Below are positions 34,770 to 45,700 of a stretch of 64,000 nt of DNA, in pieces. A program made the position numbers and the translations under genes. The notes under the pieces were generated by a model that was given only the letters and a program-made list of their open reading frames with translations, was not told the origin of the DNA and did no database searches. Every line of letters begins with the position of its first letter. Positions within the stretch are counted from its first letter, which is position 1. The stretch is from an uncultured Bacteroidales bacterium (lineage in GTDB: Bacteria; Bacteroidota; Bacteroidia; Bacteroidales; Salinivirgaceae), in NCBI GenBank assembly GCA_937981765.1, contig CALJOM010000005.1:1-64000 (forward strand). Direction: 5' to 3'.

Positions 34770-36617
34770 ATGGCAGAAAAATCAACTGTTATTGAAAAAG
34801 AGGCGGTTGTAATCCGTTTCTCGGGCGACTCGGGAGATGGGATGCAACTTACCGGGACACAGTTTTCGGATACTTCAGCCCTCTTTGGGAACGATGTGGC
34901 AACTTTCCCCGATTATCCTGCAGAAATACGGGCCCCTCAAAACACCGTTGGTGGAGTATCTGGATTCCAGGTTCATATAGGAAGTACTGAGGTTACCACC
35001 CCAGGCGATTTTTGCGATGTGCTTGTGGCGATGAATCCTGCTGCATTAAAGGCAAACATTCGTTGGGTAAAGCCTGGTGGAACCATCATTGTAAATATCG
35101 ATACGTTTACCGAAAAGGCACTTTCAAAAGCCGGTTACACCGAAAATCCTTTGGCTGAATACTCAAAAGGAGAATACAACATTGTTGAGGCCCCCATTAA
35201 TACGCTTACTCAGGAAGCCCTAAAATCGGTAACCAGCGACAATAAAACCATTCTGCGGACCCGTAACATGTTCGCTTTGGGAATGACCTATTTTATGTTT
35301 AACCGTCCATTGGATTACACGGTTGAGTTTTTTAATAAAAAGTTTGGAAAGAATCCCGAAGTGGCTCAAGTAAATAAAGTAGCACTGGAAGCAGGGTTTC
35401 ATTATGCCGAGACTATCGAAGCAATAGCAACAAAAAGAGTTGTGGTAGCTCCTGCTAAACAGGCTCCAGGAGTTTACCGTAATATTAACGGTAATACAGC
35501 CACTGCCTGGGGATTAATTGCAGCTGCCGAAAAAGCCAATCTGCAACTTTTCCTGGGAAGTTACCCCATTACGCCTGCTACTGAAATTTTAATAGAGCTA
35601 TCAGCTCGGAAAGATTTAGGAGTAAAAACATTCCAGGCAGAAGATGAAATAGCTGGGATTTGTACTGCAATCGGAGCTTCCTTTGCCGGTTCGTTAGCGG
35701 CAACTTCTACCTCTGGTCCCGGATTATCGTTAAAGTCGGAGGCTATTGGATTGGCTGTTATGACAGAATTACCACTGGTTATTATTAATGTTCAACGTGG
35801 TGGGCCTTCTACCGGATTACCTACCAAAACCGAGCAATCCGACTTGGTTCAAGCTCTTTTCGGGCGAAACGGAGAATGTCCGGTTGTGGTTCTCGCTGCC
35901 AGCACACCAACTAACTGCTTCGATTATGCCTATATGGCAGCTAAAATAGCGCTCGAACATATGACACCGGTAATTTTGCTAACCGATGGCTTTTTAGCCA
36001 ACGGCAGCGAGCCAATGAAAATTCCTTCCATGGCCGAATTACCAACAATCACTCCTCGATTTGCACCAAAAGAAGAAAAATATCAGCCCTACGCTCGTAA
36101 TCCAGAGTGGCTCTATCGTTATTGGGCTATCCCTGGTACTCCGGGACAGGAACACCGCGTGGGTGGCCTCGAAAAAATGGATGTAACCGGAACCGTTTCG
36201 TATGTTCCTGAAAACCACCAGGTAATGTGCAATTATCGGGAAGAAAAAGTGGCTCGGGTTCAACGGATAATTCCTCTTCAGAAGGTTGAAGGAGACCAGG
36301 AAGGCGAACTGCTTGTAGTAGGATGGGGAGGAACCTATGGACATTTAACCCACGCTGTACGAAATCTGCGTAAAGAGGGATATTCCATCGGACATTGCCA
36401 TTTTAATTACATTAATCCGTTACCAGCCAATGTTGATGAAATATTCTCCCGATTCAAGAAAATTGTAGTTTGCGAATTGAATTTTGGCCAATTCGCAAAC
36501 TACCTTCGAATGAAGCATCAACGGTACGAATACCTGCAATATAACAAACTAATGGGCTTGCCTTTTACGGCTATCGAATTGGAAGAACACTTTAAAAAAC
36601 TTTTAACAAGTAAATAA
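34770..36617 (+). CDS. korA: 2-oxoacid:ferredoxin oxidoreductase, alpha (gamma-alpha fused) subunit
   Basis: A 615-residue subunit of a CoA-acylating 2-oxoacid:ferredoxin oxidoreductase, probably acting on 2-oxoglutarate. The N-terminal gamma domain (about residues 10-185) has VIRFSGDSGDGMQLTGTQFS. The alpha pyrimidine-binding domain (about 230-400) has LFLGSYPITPATEILIELS, AEDEIAGICTAIGASFAG and TSTSGPGLSLKSEAIGLAVM. A transketolase-C-like domain follows. With korB it yields succinyl-CoA and reduced ferredoxin, an oxygen-sensitive reaction typical of anaerobes. korB begins three bases after the stop codon. Substrate is inferred from close resemblance to Bacteroidota KorA. Confidence 0.94.
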   Translation: MAEKSTVIEKEAVVIRFSGDSGDGMQLTGTQFSDTSALFGNDVATFPDYPAEIRAPQNTVGGVSGFQVHIGSTEVTTPGDFCDVLVAMNPAALKANIRWVKPGGTIIVNIDTFTEKALSKAGYTENPLAEYSKGEYNIVEAPINTLTQEALKSVTSDNKTILRTRNMFALGMTYFMFNRPLDYTVEFFNKKFGKNPEVAQVNKVALEAGFHYAETIEAIATKRVVVAPAKQAPGVYRNINGNTATAWGLIAAAEKANLQLFLGSYPITPATEILIELSARKDLGVKTFQAEDEIAGICTAIGASFAGSLAATSTSGPGLSLKSEAIGLAVMTELPLVIINVQRGGPSTGLPTKTEQSDLVQALFGRNGECPVVVLAASTPTNCFDYAYMAAKIALEHMTPVILLTDGFLANGSEPMKIPSMAELPTITPRFAPKEEKYQPYARNPEWLYRYWAIPGTPGQEHRVGGLEKMDVTGTVSYVPENHQVMCNYREEKVARVQRIIPLQKVEGDQEGELLVVGWGGTYGHLTHAVRNLRKEGYSIGHCHFNYINPLPANVDEIFSRFKKIVVCELNFGQFANYLRMKHQRYEYLQYNKLMGLPFTAIELEEHFKKLLTSK

Positions 36618-36620
36618 GTT

Positions 36621-37637
36621 ATGGAGACTAAAATTCAATATACCCCTGCAGATTTCAGAAGCGACCAGGATGTACGCTGGTGTGCCGGATGCGGCGACCA
36701 CGCTATTTTAAATGCCATGACAAAAGCTATGGCAAATATTGGAGTGCCCAAAGAGCGTATTGTAGTTGTTTCAGGTATTGGTTGTTCTTCCCGATTCCCG
36801 TATTATGTTTCAACCTATGGATTTCATGGAATTCATGGAAGGGCAGCAGCCATTGCTTCCGGAATTAAAACGGCAAATCCCGACCTGGTAGTTTGGGAAA
36901 TTACCGGCGACGGCGATGCTCTTGCTATCGGAGGTAACCACTTTATTCACACTGTCCGCAGAAATATCGACATTAACATAATTGTCTTCAACAACGAGAT
37001 TTATGGGTTAACTAAGGGACAATATTCTCCAACCTCTAAATTGGGTGCCATTACCAAAACTTCACCCTATGGAACGGTAGAACATCCATTCCGTATAGGG
37101 GAAGTGGTAATAGGAGCACAAGGACATTTCTTTGCCCGCACCATTGATGTTATGGTTAACCTTTCGAGCGAAATAATGGAGCAGGCTGCCAGATTCAAAG
37201 GCACTTCGGTTGTTGAATCGCTTGTAAATTGCGTGATTTTTAATGATGGGGCTCACAATGTTTACAGCGATAAAGAATATCGCGATGATCGGGTAATAGT
37301 ACTTCGCCATGGCGAAAAGATGGTTTTTGGTAAAAACAAAGATAAAGGGCTTGTCCTTGAAAACCTAAAACTAAAAGTGGTTACTATTGGCCAGGATGGC
37401 TATACAATGGATGATATTCTAACTCATAACGCTCACGAGGAAAATCCCGGAATTCATCTTATGCTTGCCAACATGTCGTATCCCGTTTTTCCATTGGCTT
37501 TGGGTGTTATTCGAGCAGTAAGCGGACAGACCTACGAAGAGTTGTTAGAAAAACAAATTGCTGAAGTAAAAAGCAAGTCCAAAATCCGCACTATGGACGA
37601 TCTATTACGCTCAGGAGCTACATGGGAAGTAAAATAA
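36621..37637 (+). CDS. korB: 2-oxoacid:ferredoxin oxidoreductase, beta subunit
   Basis: A 338-residue thiamine-diphosphate-binding subunit. Conserved segments: WCAGCGDHAILNAM (residues 21-34), with cysteines likely helping to ligate a 4Fe-4S cluster; GIGCSSRFPYYVSTYGFHGI near 52; and the ThDP/magnesium motif GDGDALAIGGNHFIH followed by IDINIIVFNNEIYGLTKGQ near 95-130. It forms the core enzyme with KorA. No separate ferredoxin-like delta subunit gene is adjacent. A G7/C7 terminator follows. Confidence 0.95.
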   Translation: METKIQYTPADFRSDQDVRWCAGCGDHAILNAMTKAMANIGVPKERIVVVSGIGCSSRFPYYVSTYGFHGIHGRAAAIASGIKTANPDLVVWEITGDGDALAIGGNHFIHTVRRNIDINIIVFNNEIYGLTKGQYSPTSKLGAITKTSPYGTVEHPFRIGEVVIGAQGHFFARTIDVMVNLSSEIMEQAARFKGTSVVESLVNCVIFNDGAHNVYSDKEYRDDRVIVLRHGEKMVFGKNKDKGLVLENLKLKVVTIGQDGYTMDDILTHNAHEENPGIHLMLANMSYPVFPLALGVIRAVSGQTYEELLEKQIAEVKSKSKIRTMDDLLRSGATWEVK

Positions 37638-37666
37638 TTCTTTTGTGATTTTAAAAATAGAAACAA

Positions 37667-37691
37667 GGGGGGGCTATATCCCCCCCTTTTT
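37667..37691 (+). terminator. Intrinsic terminator after korAB
   Basis: G7 (37667-37673), a six-base loop CTATAT, C7 (37680-37686), then TTTTT. Confidence 0.88.
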
Positions 37692-37760
37692 CATGAAATT
37701 TTAGTTTTGGAAAAACTATTTTGCCGCACAAATGTTTACTTAAAAACAGTCCAGAAATTT

Positions 37761-38417
37761 ATGCTGCAAATTAAAACGTTTGTGTTCAACCCTTGGGGCG
37801 AAAACACCTATTTGATTTACGATAATACCGGAGAAACGGTTATTATCGATTGCGGTTGTTTTATGGAGCAGGAAGAAAAAGAACTGCTCGATTTTATCGA
37901 GAAAAACAATCTCAAAATCTCCTACCTGTTGAATACCCACCTACATATTGACCATATACTTGGCAATCATTTGATAAAGAGGCATTTTGGAATTGCCCCA
38001 CTGGCACACGAAAACGACGAATTTCTTATCGATCAGGCCTTGTCGTATGCCAACCAGCTTGGAATTGCCCTTGGGAATGATCCTCCGTATCCGGCCCAAT
38101 ACATTGATGAACGGAGTAAATTAACCTGCAAGAATTTTGAAATCAAAATTTTTCATATTCCCGGTCACACTCCGGGGCATCTGGTTTACTATATTCCAAA
38201 CGAAAAAGTTCTCTTCACCGGCGATGTTTTGTTTAACATGTCGATTGGCAGAACCGATCTTATATACGGGAATTACGAAGTTTTAATGAGAGGAATTTTT
38301 CAGAAATTGTTAGTCCTGCCCGACGATACAAAAGTTTTCCCGGGACATGGAGAGCCAACTACCATAGGCTTCGAGCGCAGTAATAATCCCTTTTTAAAGC
38401 ACTTTAATATCAATTGA
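37761..38417 (+). CDS. MBL-fold metallo-hydrolase (glyoxalase II-like)
   Basis: A 218-residue metallo-beta-lactamase-fold protein. The metal site is TQxHxH-like NTHLHIDHILGNH (residues 67-79), with later His in HIPGHTPGHLVYY near 144, Asp in LFTGDVLFNMSIGR near 163 and His in FPGHGEPT near 203. Such proteins hydrolyse thioesters such as S-lactoylglutathione or related compounds; the actual substrate is unclear. The ATG at 37761 matches the family start MLQIKTFVFNPWGENTY; upstream in-frame codons would add 18 unlikely residues. Confidence 0.88.
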   Translation: MLQIKTFVFNPWGENTYLIYDNTGETVIIDCGCFMEQEEKELLDFIEKNNLKISYLLNTHLHIDHILGNHLIKRHFGIAPLAHENDEFLIDQALSYANQLGIALGNDPPYPAQYIDERSKLTCKNFEIKIFHIPGHTPGHLVYYIPNEKVLFTGDVLFNMSIGRTDLIYGNYEVLMRGIFQKLLVLPDDTKVFPGHGEPTTIGFERSNNPFLKHFNIN

Positions 38418-38450
38418 AAAAAAAAGCTGCCATAAGGGCAGCTTTTTTTA
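38418..38450. terminator. Bidirectional intrinsic terminator
   Basis: Stem AAAAAAAGCTGCC / GGCAGCTTTTTTT (38419-38431 and 38437-38449) with a five-base loop, between convergent genes. It has A and T runs on either side. Confidence 0.88.
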
Positions 38451-38464
38451 TGTTGGGTAGGCGG

Positions 38465-41400
38465 TTATTTCTTGATAAACTTCATAACCCCGCCATTGCT
38501 GAAGCGAATAAAATAGAATCCCGGACTGAGGGCTTCGGTAGAAATTTGGCTAAATGGGGAGTCGATACTTAAGGACAAGACTTCTTTACCGGTAATGTTC
38601 AGAATTCTTACACTCTCAACGGTGCTTATAGGTCGCTCAAGGATTAGCCAGTCAGAAACAGGATTGGGATAGATAAAATACCCCAAACAGATGGTTTGTC
38701 CGATACCGGTCATAGTGAGTTCAATGGTTTGATTTGCATTTTCGACTGTAAAGTTCCCTGAAATCTGATTAAATCCCTCTTTGGAAGCTGTAAAATGATA
38801 GGTTCCGTTCGGAAGAGAAATAACAGCTTCGCCTAAGGCGTTGGTTACAATGGGGGAATATCCATCGATGGTAATTTCGACTCCGGCCAGTGAGGATTGT
38901 TGAGTGTCTCTTGCAACAAAAGTTATTGAGTAGGTTATTTGAGAAAAGTTTGCCGTTAGGGTGATGTTCTGTGCCGGCATGGTAAAGATGTAGGTTGGGC
39001 TAGTGCTTAGGACGTTATTGGTTTCATCGGTCCAGTTATGGAACTCGTAACCTATGGCGGGCGTAGCGGTTAAAACAACCTGTTGGCCGTAGGTGTAACT
39101 TCCCGATCCCGTGATTGTCCCTCCTTGGGCTGGGTTGGGGAGCGCGGTTATTATATATTCGATATCTTCAAGAATAAGTTGCACGGTTATAGAAGCAGCA
39201 GGCATCTGGAAGGTGTAGAGTGTGTTGGTAATAAGGGTATCAACTGGAACATGATCATTGTTCAAAGTCCGAACTTGAATATCTGAGATCGCTTTACCAA
39301 TTTCAACACTGTTAACCGATATTTGAACTGGTTCATTCTGGGCGGCAACGATTTTATCAGTTTGAACCGTTGCGGTTCCTCCCAAGACTGGTAAAACTGT
39401 TATATCAAAAACTTCTTCAATAGTCACCGTTACTAACACACCATTGGCAGGCATGTCAAAGGAGTATTGTTGCCCGGCAATAAGTTCGCTGAAGGTTACA
39501 GGGGTGTTGTTGATATCGTTTACCTGAATTCCTACAAAACGATGTGTGTTTGGAATATTGGAAATATTTACAAGAATAGTTTCTCCCTGTATTGCCACCT
39601 TTTTGTTTAGGGTTACAGTTGCCGTACCTCCAACCACAGTAGTGTTAATAGCAAGTCCGAGAGTTACTTCCACAGTGGCACCTCCGGTGGGCATTCTAAA
39701 AACATATTGACTGTTTTCGGTTACTTCCTGTACTTGAAGGGGATTAGTTGCTGTATCGTAGGCATCTACCTGTAAAACTGCTTTACCATTTTCAATGTTT
39801 GAAACATTTACCATTACAGCCTGCTTAAAATAGGCTGAATTTGTCGGACTAGTTGATATTGTGGCTTGTCCGCCTGATACTGGTAAAATGGTTATTGGGT
39901 GCAGTATGCTTAAATCATGTACGGATGACCACTCAAAGTTGTCAATAAAAATCACTTTGGAAGGAATGGCTATATTTGTGATTTCGATAAGTATGTTGCT
40001 GTTTCCGTTATTGATATTTCCTACGTAGGTATGCCAGTTGGTGCTGGTAAAAAATTCGGAATTGATTGCAATAGGCAACGTATCCCATTGGCTTCCTCCG
40101 TTGGTTGAATACCGCACTACATAATGAATTCCATCAAGGGTGTTTGTTGGCTTAACTTTAAACCTGAATGTTGATACACCGCCGGAATGAATAGTAGCTT
40201 GAACTCGTGTGTTGAGAAAATTATTAGCGGTGGCTAAACTATACGTTCCAAGGACATAGTTTGGATTATTTATATGGTTAAGTCTAATAATATTAAATCC
40301 CTGAAAACTTACATTGAGGGTGGGCATAGTGTAGGAATGGTTGCCTATTTCATCCAACTCTTTACCCGGCTGGGCTTGCCAAAAAGAAGCGGTATCAAAG
40401 TTAACTAATTTTTGGGGACCTTCAGTAATAAAGGCAGCTGTGGTTTGGGTTGTGGAATTGCCATAGATATCTTCAACCGGTAAAATGGTGATATAATACA
40501 AGCTGCTTTCATTCAATAACCAAGATGGCGACACGGTTATTACCGTTTTGTTGGTATTGATCGTGGCGGTAAAAGGCTCTGGTTCAAGGTTTTCGTTGGT
40601 TAGCATAATCAACGACGCAACGGTTTGGTTTGTAATTTCTGTTCCTCCAATGTGTTGTATGGATCGTTCGAAAGTAATGGTAGGCTGTATCCAGAGTGGT
40701 ACGTTGTAGGTTTCGGTTGGTGGATTGAAACTTATTTGGGGCGGATAGATGGTAGTGAAACTGATTTCCTGAACGGTTGTTATGTTTCCGTAAATATCGG
40801 CTACAGGCTGAAGTATCACACGATAGGTAGTACTGTGGCTCAATGGTTGAGTTGCGTTTACAGAAATCAAAGTGCGTAAATCATTGATAGATGCCGTAAA
40901 AGGAACGGGATTGTTTTGGGCGTCGTAAAAACCAATGAGTACCGGAAGATGGGGGTCGGAGAGAGGTTCACCCGTTGGTAGGTGTAGAGCTTCGTTCGAC
41001 AAAATGGTAACAGTAATATTCTGTAAAACGTTTGTTGCGCCGTTAATCGGAGTAAAGATAATTACCGGTGGAAGCAGGTCGATGGTATTGAACGTTGAAC
41101 TTTGAATCACACTTTGATTCCCAGCCGCATCTTTCAATGGTAAAACAGATAGGGTGTATTGAGCGTTGGGTTGTAACGCTTCGTTTGGGATTAAGATAAT
41201 GGTTTTCTTATCAGAACTTATGGTTGCATTAAAGGATACATTTGTTGTTCCAAGTTTTAAGGTAATAACGGTGTTTAATTCACTGTTGGTTAGTTCAGCG
41301 CCGTTGATTTTTTTAACAGGCTCATTAAAAGTTATAACCGGATGAACGATCAAGGGAATTTGGACTGCTCCGTTTTCGGGATTAAATGTTGCTATGGGTG

Positions 41401-42466
41401 GTTCCAGATCTTGATTCCCCTGGTTTTCGGTTTTGAAACGAAACGATTTGTTGGTTGTGGCAAATCCTACGCTATCTTCGACAGGACTTAAAAAAATAGT
41501 GTATTCGGTATCATAATTAAGCGGTTGCTGTGGAATAACTGTAATTTCTGTAAACAAGGAATTTATGGTTGCGTTGAAAGATGTTGGAATATAGGATATA
41601 AATTGTATTAATTCTAAAGCTGAATTGTTAGAAATAGTATCTCCGTTGGTATGGAATACCGGTTCGCTAAAAATAATTTTTGGGTTGGTTGAAATGGGTA
41701 TATCAACCGAATGGTTCGGGGGTAAGGTGGTAATTACTGCGGGAGAATTGTCTCTGATAGGTGCGTAGTTGTTTGGGTCGAATTCTCCGAAGCCATACAA
41801 CCGATCGTTTTGGGCTACAATTTGATAACGGGTGACGGGGTTAGTCCATTTTTCACTGATCAAACTACCCCCCATTTCTGAGAAGGTGTATTCAATGTTT
41901 TGTCCTTTTGAACTAACAATATTACCCTCAGCATTAACCCCCGTCCAAGCCTCAGAGGGGAGAGCATTATCGTTACCAAAAACATCCACTGGTACAAAGG
42001 TACCATTCCCAGCTCCATCAAATTGAATTTCCAAGTAATCGTTTCCATTGAAGGTGAAATTTACTTCAATAAACATAATGGAAGTCGATTGGGCATCAAC
42101 CTGAGTTAATCCATTAGCCAAAAGATAATTCCGTATGGCAGGATTTCCCAACACCAGAATGGCATATTCATTATTTATAAGAGTCAAAGTACGATTCTCG
42201 TTAATCAGGAAAACGGTGGTGTCGATTACTGTCCCGTTACTACTAATTTGTAGAATTTTAAGAGGGTTGGTTGAAAAGTTAACCGATGAGATCGGCTGAC
42301 CGTCGAAAAAATAGCTATAAATTAATTCAATTCCTAACGGGCCATTCATGGCACGGGGACAAATATATTGGGTTATTTTGAACCTGAAAAGTTCCTGTGC
42401 CTCTCCTGTGGATGTTATCAGAAATATGGAGAGGAAGATAAAAATTCTTTTTAGTATCCATGTCAT
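38465..42466 (-). CDS. Giant mosaic surface protein: Ig-like and B-repeat-like modules, T9SS
   Basis: A 1333-residue exported protein. Signal peptide MTWILKRIFIFLSIFLITST (cut near EAQ). Successive SbsA/Big_5-type Ig-like modules run from about residue 235 to 690, each starting with a PPxxxFNPxNGAxxVP-like phrase and containing TxxxFNEPV. A jelly-roll-like domain follows (about 700-850), then three or four modules of about 85 residues with GGxATV and Y-F-x-M-P phrases (about 860-1130), a divergent InlB-type B-repeat (GGTITGSGSYTYGQQV...HNWTDE), a peptidase-regulatory-like fold, and a type A sorting domain ending MKFIKK. It is probably an adhesin or structural surface protein. ATG 42466 was chosen for the signal peptide. 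Confidence 0.88.
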   Translation of the reverse strand: MTWILKRIFIFLSIFLITSTGEAQELFRFKITQYICPRAMNGPLGIELIYSYFFDGQPISSVNFSTNPLKILQISSNGTVIDTTVFLINENRTLTLINNEYAILVLGNPAIRNYLLANGLTQVDAQSTSIMFIEVNFTFNGNDYLEIQFDGAGNGTFVPVDVFGNDNALPSEAWTGVNAEGNIVSSKGQNIEYTFSEMGGSLISEKWTNPVTRYQIVAQNDRLYGFGEFDPNNYAPIRDNSPAVITTLPPNHSVDIPISTNPKIIFSEPVFHTNGDTISNNSALELIQFISYIPTSFNATINSLFTEITVIPQQPLNYDTEYTIFLSPVEDSVGFATTNKSFRFKTENQGNQDLEPPIATFNPENGAVQIPLIVHPVITFNEPVKKINGAELTNSELNTVITLKLGTTNVSFNATISSDKKTIILIPNEALQPNAQYTLSVLPLKDAAGNQSVIQSSTFNTIDLLPPVIIFTPINGATNVLQNITVTILSNEALHLPTGEPLSDPHLPVLIGFYDAQNNPVPFTASINDLRTLISVNATQPLSHSTTYRVILQPVADIYGNITTVQEISFTTIYPPQISFNPPTETYNVPLWIQPTITFERSIQHIGGTEITNQTVASLIMLTNENLEPEPFTATINTNKTVITVSPSWLLNESSLYYITILPVEDIYGNSTTQTTAAFITEGPQKLVNFDTASFWQAQPGKELDEIGNHSYTMPTLNVSFQGFNIIRLNHINNPNYVLGTYSLATANNFLNTRVQATIHSGGVSTFRFKVKPTNTLDGIHYVVRYSTNGGSQWDTLPIAINSEFFTSTNWHTYVGNINNGNSNILIEITNIAIPSKVIFIDNFEWSSVHDLSILHPITILPVSGGQATISTSPTNSAYFKQAVMVNVSNIENGKAVLQVDAYDTATNPLQVQEVTENSQYVFRMPTGGATVEVTLGLAINTTVVGGTATVTLNKKVAIQGETILVNISNIPNTHRFVGIQVNDINNTPVTFSELIAGQQYSFDMPANGVLVTVTIEEVFDITVLPVLGGTATVQTDKIVAAQNEPVQISVNSVEIGKAISDIQVRTLNNDHVPVDTLITNTLYTFQMPAASITVQLILEDIEYIITALPNPAQGGTITGSGSYTYGQQVVLTATPAIGYEFHNWTDETNNVLSTSPTYIFTMPAQNITLTANFSQITYSITFVARDTQQSSLAGVEITIDGYSPIVTNALGEAVISLPNGTYHFTASKEGFNQISGNFTVENANQTIELTMTGIGQTICLGYFIYPNPVSDWLILERPISTVESVRILNITGKEVLSLSIDSPFSQISTEALSPGFYFIRFSNGGVMKFIKK

Positions 42467-42764
42467 AGCAGTAGAGGTTAGAAGGTTAGAAAGGTTTATA
42501 ACATTTATACGAATGTACAACTTATTTGAGGACAAGACAAACCGTTAATCAAGTGTTTTCGTTGGTTAATAAAAAAAATAGTGTTGTTACTGGAATTTTT
42601 TGACAAGAACAATTTTTGTCTTTGATTGTTTAAGCCATACTACCCACCTTTACAGAAATTAGTCACTAATACTATTCATTTAGTCAAATATTTATAACCA
42701 GAACCAATATCTGTCGTAAAAGAAAATGTAGAAAGTGTAGTTTGTAATCTTTATGTTTATGACT

Positions 42765-45700
42765 ATGATAAAAAAGATAACATTTCTCGGTGTGTTGTTA
42801 CATGCGGTTGTTATTGGTTACGGACAACCAAGTGTAACAGACTTTAATTGGGTTGTTAAACAAGACACCTGTGCACCTATTGGATTTACCTATACCACTG
42901 GCGGAAAAACCATAGTGGGGCAAGGTATTTATTACAGAGGATATTCGGCTCCTTTTTCCTCGAACGTTTATGTGCTGAGTTCAAAAATAGCAACCCAAGA
43001 TACGGTAATGATCAGTCCGCTTCAACCGGCTACACGATACAAATACGGAGTTTACATTATTTGGGATAACAACGGTTCGAACGATACTGTGTTTTCATCA
43101 ACCGAAAAAGATTTTTATTCGTTGGCTACAGAACCTACCACTCATGTTGGTTACATTTCTATTTCGGCGGCTACCACCAACTCCGTTACGCTTAGCTACT
43201 CGGCTTCATCGGGGGCAACCCGGTATGCTATATATCTCAACAGTGGCGACTCTCCAATTGATGTTACGTTGATTCAAGATGGTATAGCAATTTCAAATCC
43301 TCCTAACAATTTGGGTATTGACCGTAAAGAAACCACCGCAACCTCTTACCAATGGCTAACGTTAAGTCAGAATCAAACCTACACAAGCACCGTAGTACCA
43401 ATGAACCGATCGGGGCTGCTAGTTGCCACAAATAATTTTTTAACCAGCGGGAATGTAAGTTCCATCACGTTCAGGCTGGCTCCAACAACACAAGCCTCAA
43501 ACATATCTTTGGATAATTTTTCCGGAGGTGTGGCAACCATTAGTTGGACCAATGGCAATGGAAATGGGCGAGTAGTAAAAATGAACACTTCAAATTCGTT
43601 TACTGATCCCACACTTGGCACATATCCAACTGCCAATCCCGTTTGGCAAAATGCTGGAGAGCAGGTTATTTATACCGGTTCAGCCAGCACTGTCCAAATA
43701 TCTGGATTATCAAGCGGACAGACCTATTGGTTTCGAATATATGAGTTAAACAATCCTGAAAGCGGTAGAGCATTGTATAATACTTCTACATCAACCAACA
43801 ATCCCGCATCGTTTACGCCTATTGGTGAACCCATAACCCAAGATTATACCATAACCTTTTCTGGAATTACTGCCGATCAGATAATTGCTTCTTGGACCAA
43901 GGGCGATGGTGAAAAACGAATTGTAAAGGTTAATACTCAGAACAGCTTTACTCTGCCAGTTGACAATACTACATATTCGGCTAATTCTGTCTATGGAGGA
44001 GGAGAACAGGTGGTTTACAACGGTACAGGAAATACGGTAACGGTAACTAATCTTGCTTCCGGTACTACCTATTATTTCAGAGTATTTGCCTACAATGGAT
44101 CCCCTGGTGAAGAAAAATACAACACACAAACCTCAAGTCAAAACCCAAATTATTCAGCAACACCAGGCGTTACACCAACCACTCAAGACAACAACATAGT
44201 TTTTTCCAACATAACTGATTCCACTTTCACTATAACCTGGACAAAAGGGAACGGACAGTATCGTTTGGTTGCTATTAACGACAACCCAATAACAACTCTT
44301 CCTACAGATGGAAATGTCTATACCGCCGACAGCATTTGGCAGAAAAATGGTCAACAATATGTTTATAATGACACCGGGAACAAAGTTACAGTAAAAGGAC
44401 TCACTCCTGGAACCTTGTATTATGTTAGAATTTTTGGCTATAATGGGCTTCTAAACCCCTCCTATCTCAGAACCATAGCCACAGGAAATCCCACCAATAC
44501 AACTACACCCGGTTTTATCTACTGGACAGGGTCTGTATCAAGTAATTGGGATAATGCCTCCAACTGGAATCCTAACGTAATACCAGGGGCCTCTTATAAA
44601 GTTAGGATACCACAGGTAATGACCAACTACCCAACTATTAATCAAAATACCTCATGTTATCAAATTACCCTAGAGCCCCTTGCTCAGTTTACGGTGGAGA
44701 CTGGAGTGCAGTTTAACGTTTCTACCGATTTTACAATAATGGGGAATTCTAGCGGTTCCGGTTCTTTGGTTGTAAAGGGGAATGGTTCAGTTTCTGTTGG
44801 GCAAAACACAAAATTTGTACGCCATACCGGTAGCAACAATTATTGGCATTTTGCTTCTGCTCCCACGAATAATCCCGATATAAAACAGTTTACAGGTCAC
44901 TACGTAAATCGCTGGAATGAGACAACCCAATCCTGGTCGAATCTTAATCTTTCCAGCAAAATTGATGTTATGCGAGGATACTCTATTAGGCAATATAACC
45001 GAGATACAGCCGTTTTTACCGGTACTTTTAATAATGGAAATATTTCTCTTGAAGTAACCAACTCTGATTTTGGCGAATATCCCGGACTCAATATTGTCGG
45101 TAATCCATATCCTTCAGCTATCGATTGGAACACCTCATCTGGATGGACAAGAAGCAATATCGAACCCACTATTTACGTCTATCACACTCAATCGCAAAGT
45201 TACTATACATACAATTATCAGACTCAAGTAGCCTCTCCTGCTACTTTCGATGGAGTTGTGCCGGCAGGCAATGGATTTTACATCATTGCTGAAACCAATA
45301 CTACTATAGCCGTTAGCAACAATGTGCGTGTACATAGCAATCAACCATTCTATAAAGAAAGTCGTCCCGATTCCTATCCTACCCTAAGACTTTCTCTAGC
45401 CAACAAAGACTATTCTGACGAACTGGTGGTTTATTTCCATCCTGAGGCTGGTAAAACATTGGAATACAATGGCCGCTTCGATGCTGTTAAACTTTTCCCG
45501 CTGGAGGTAAAGAAACCCTTAATTTATGCCAAAAACCCCGGTCAATTCAATAAAAGAGCCGTTTTGGCATTAAACCCCGAAGTGCTTGATAATTTACCTG
45601 ATAACGGAACCTTGGATATTCCAATTCAGATTGAAGTTCCGGAGAGAATGGTGGCGAATCTTATTCCTACAGCCACGTCTTTACCCAAAGGAATATCGAT

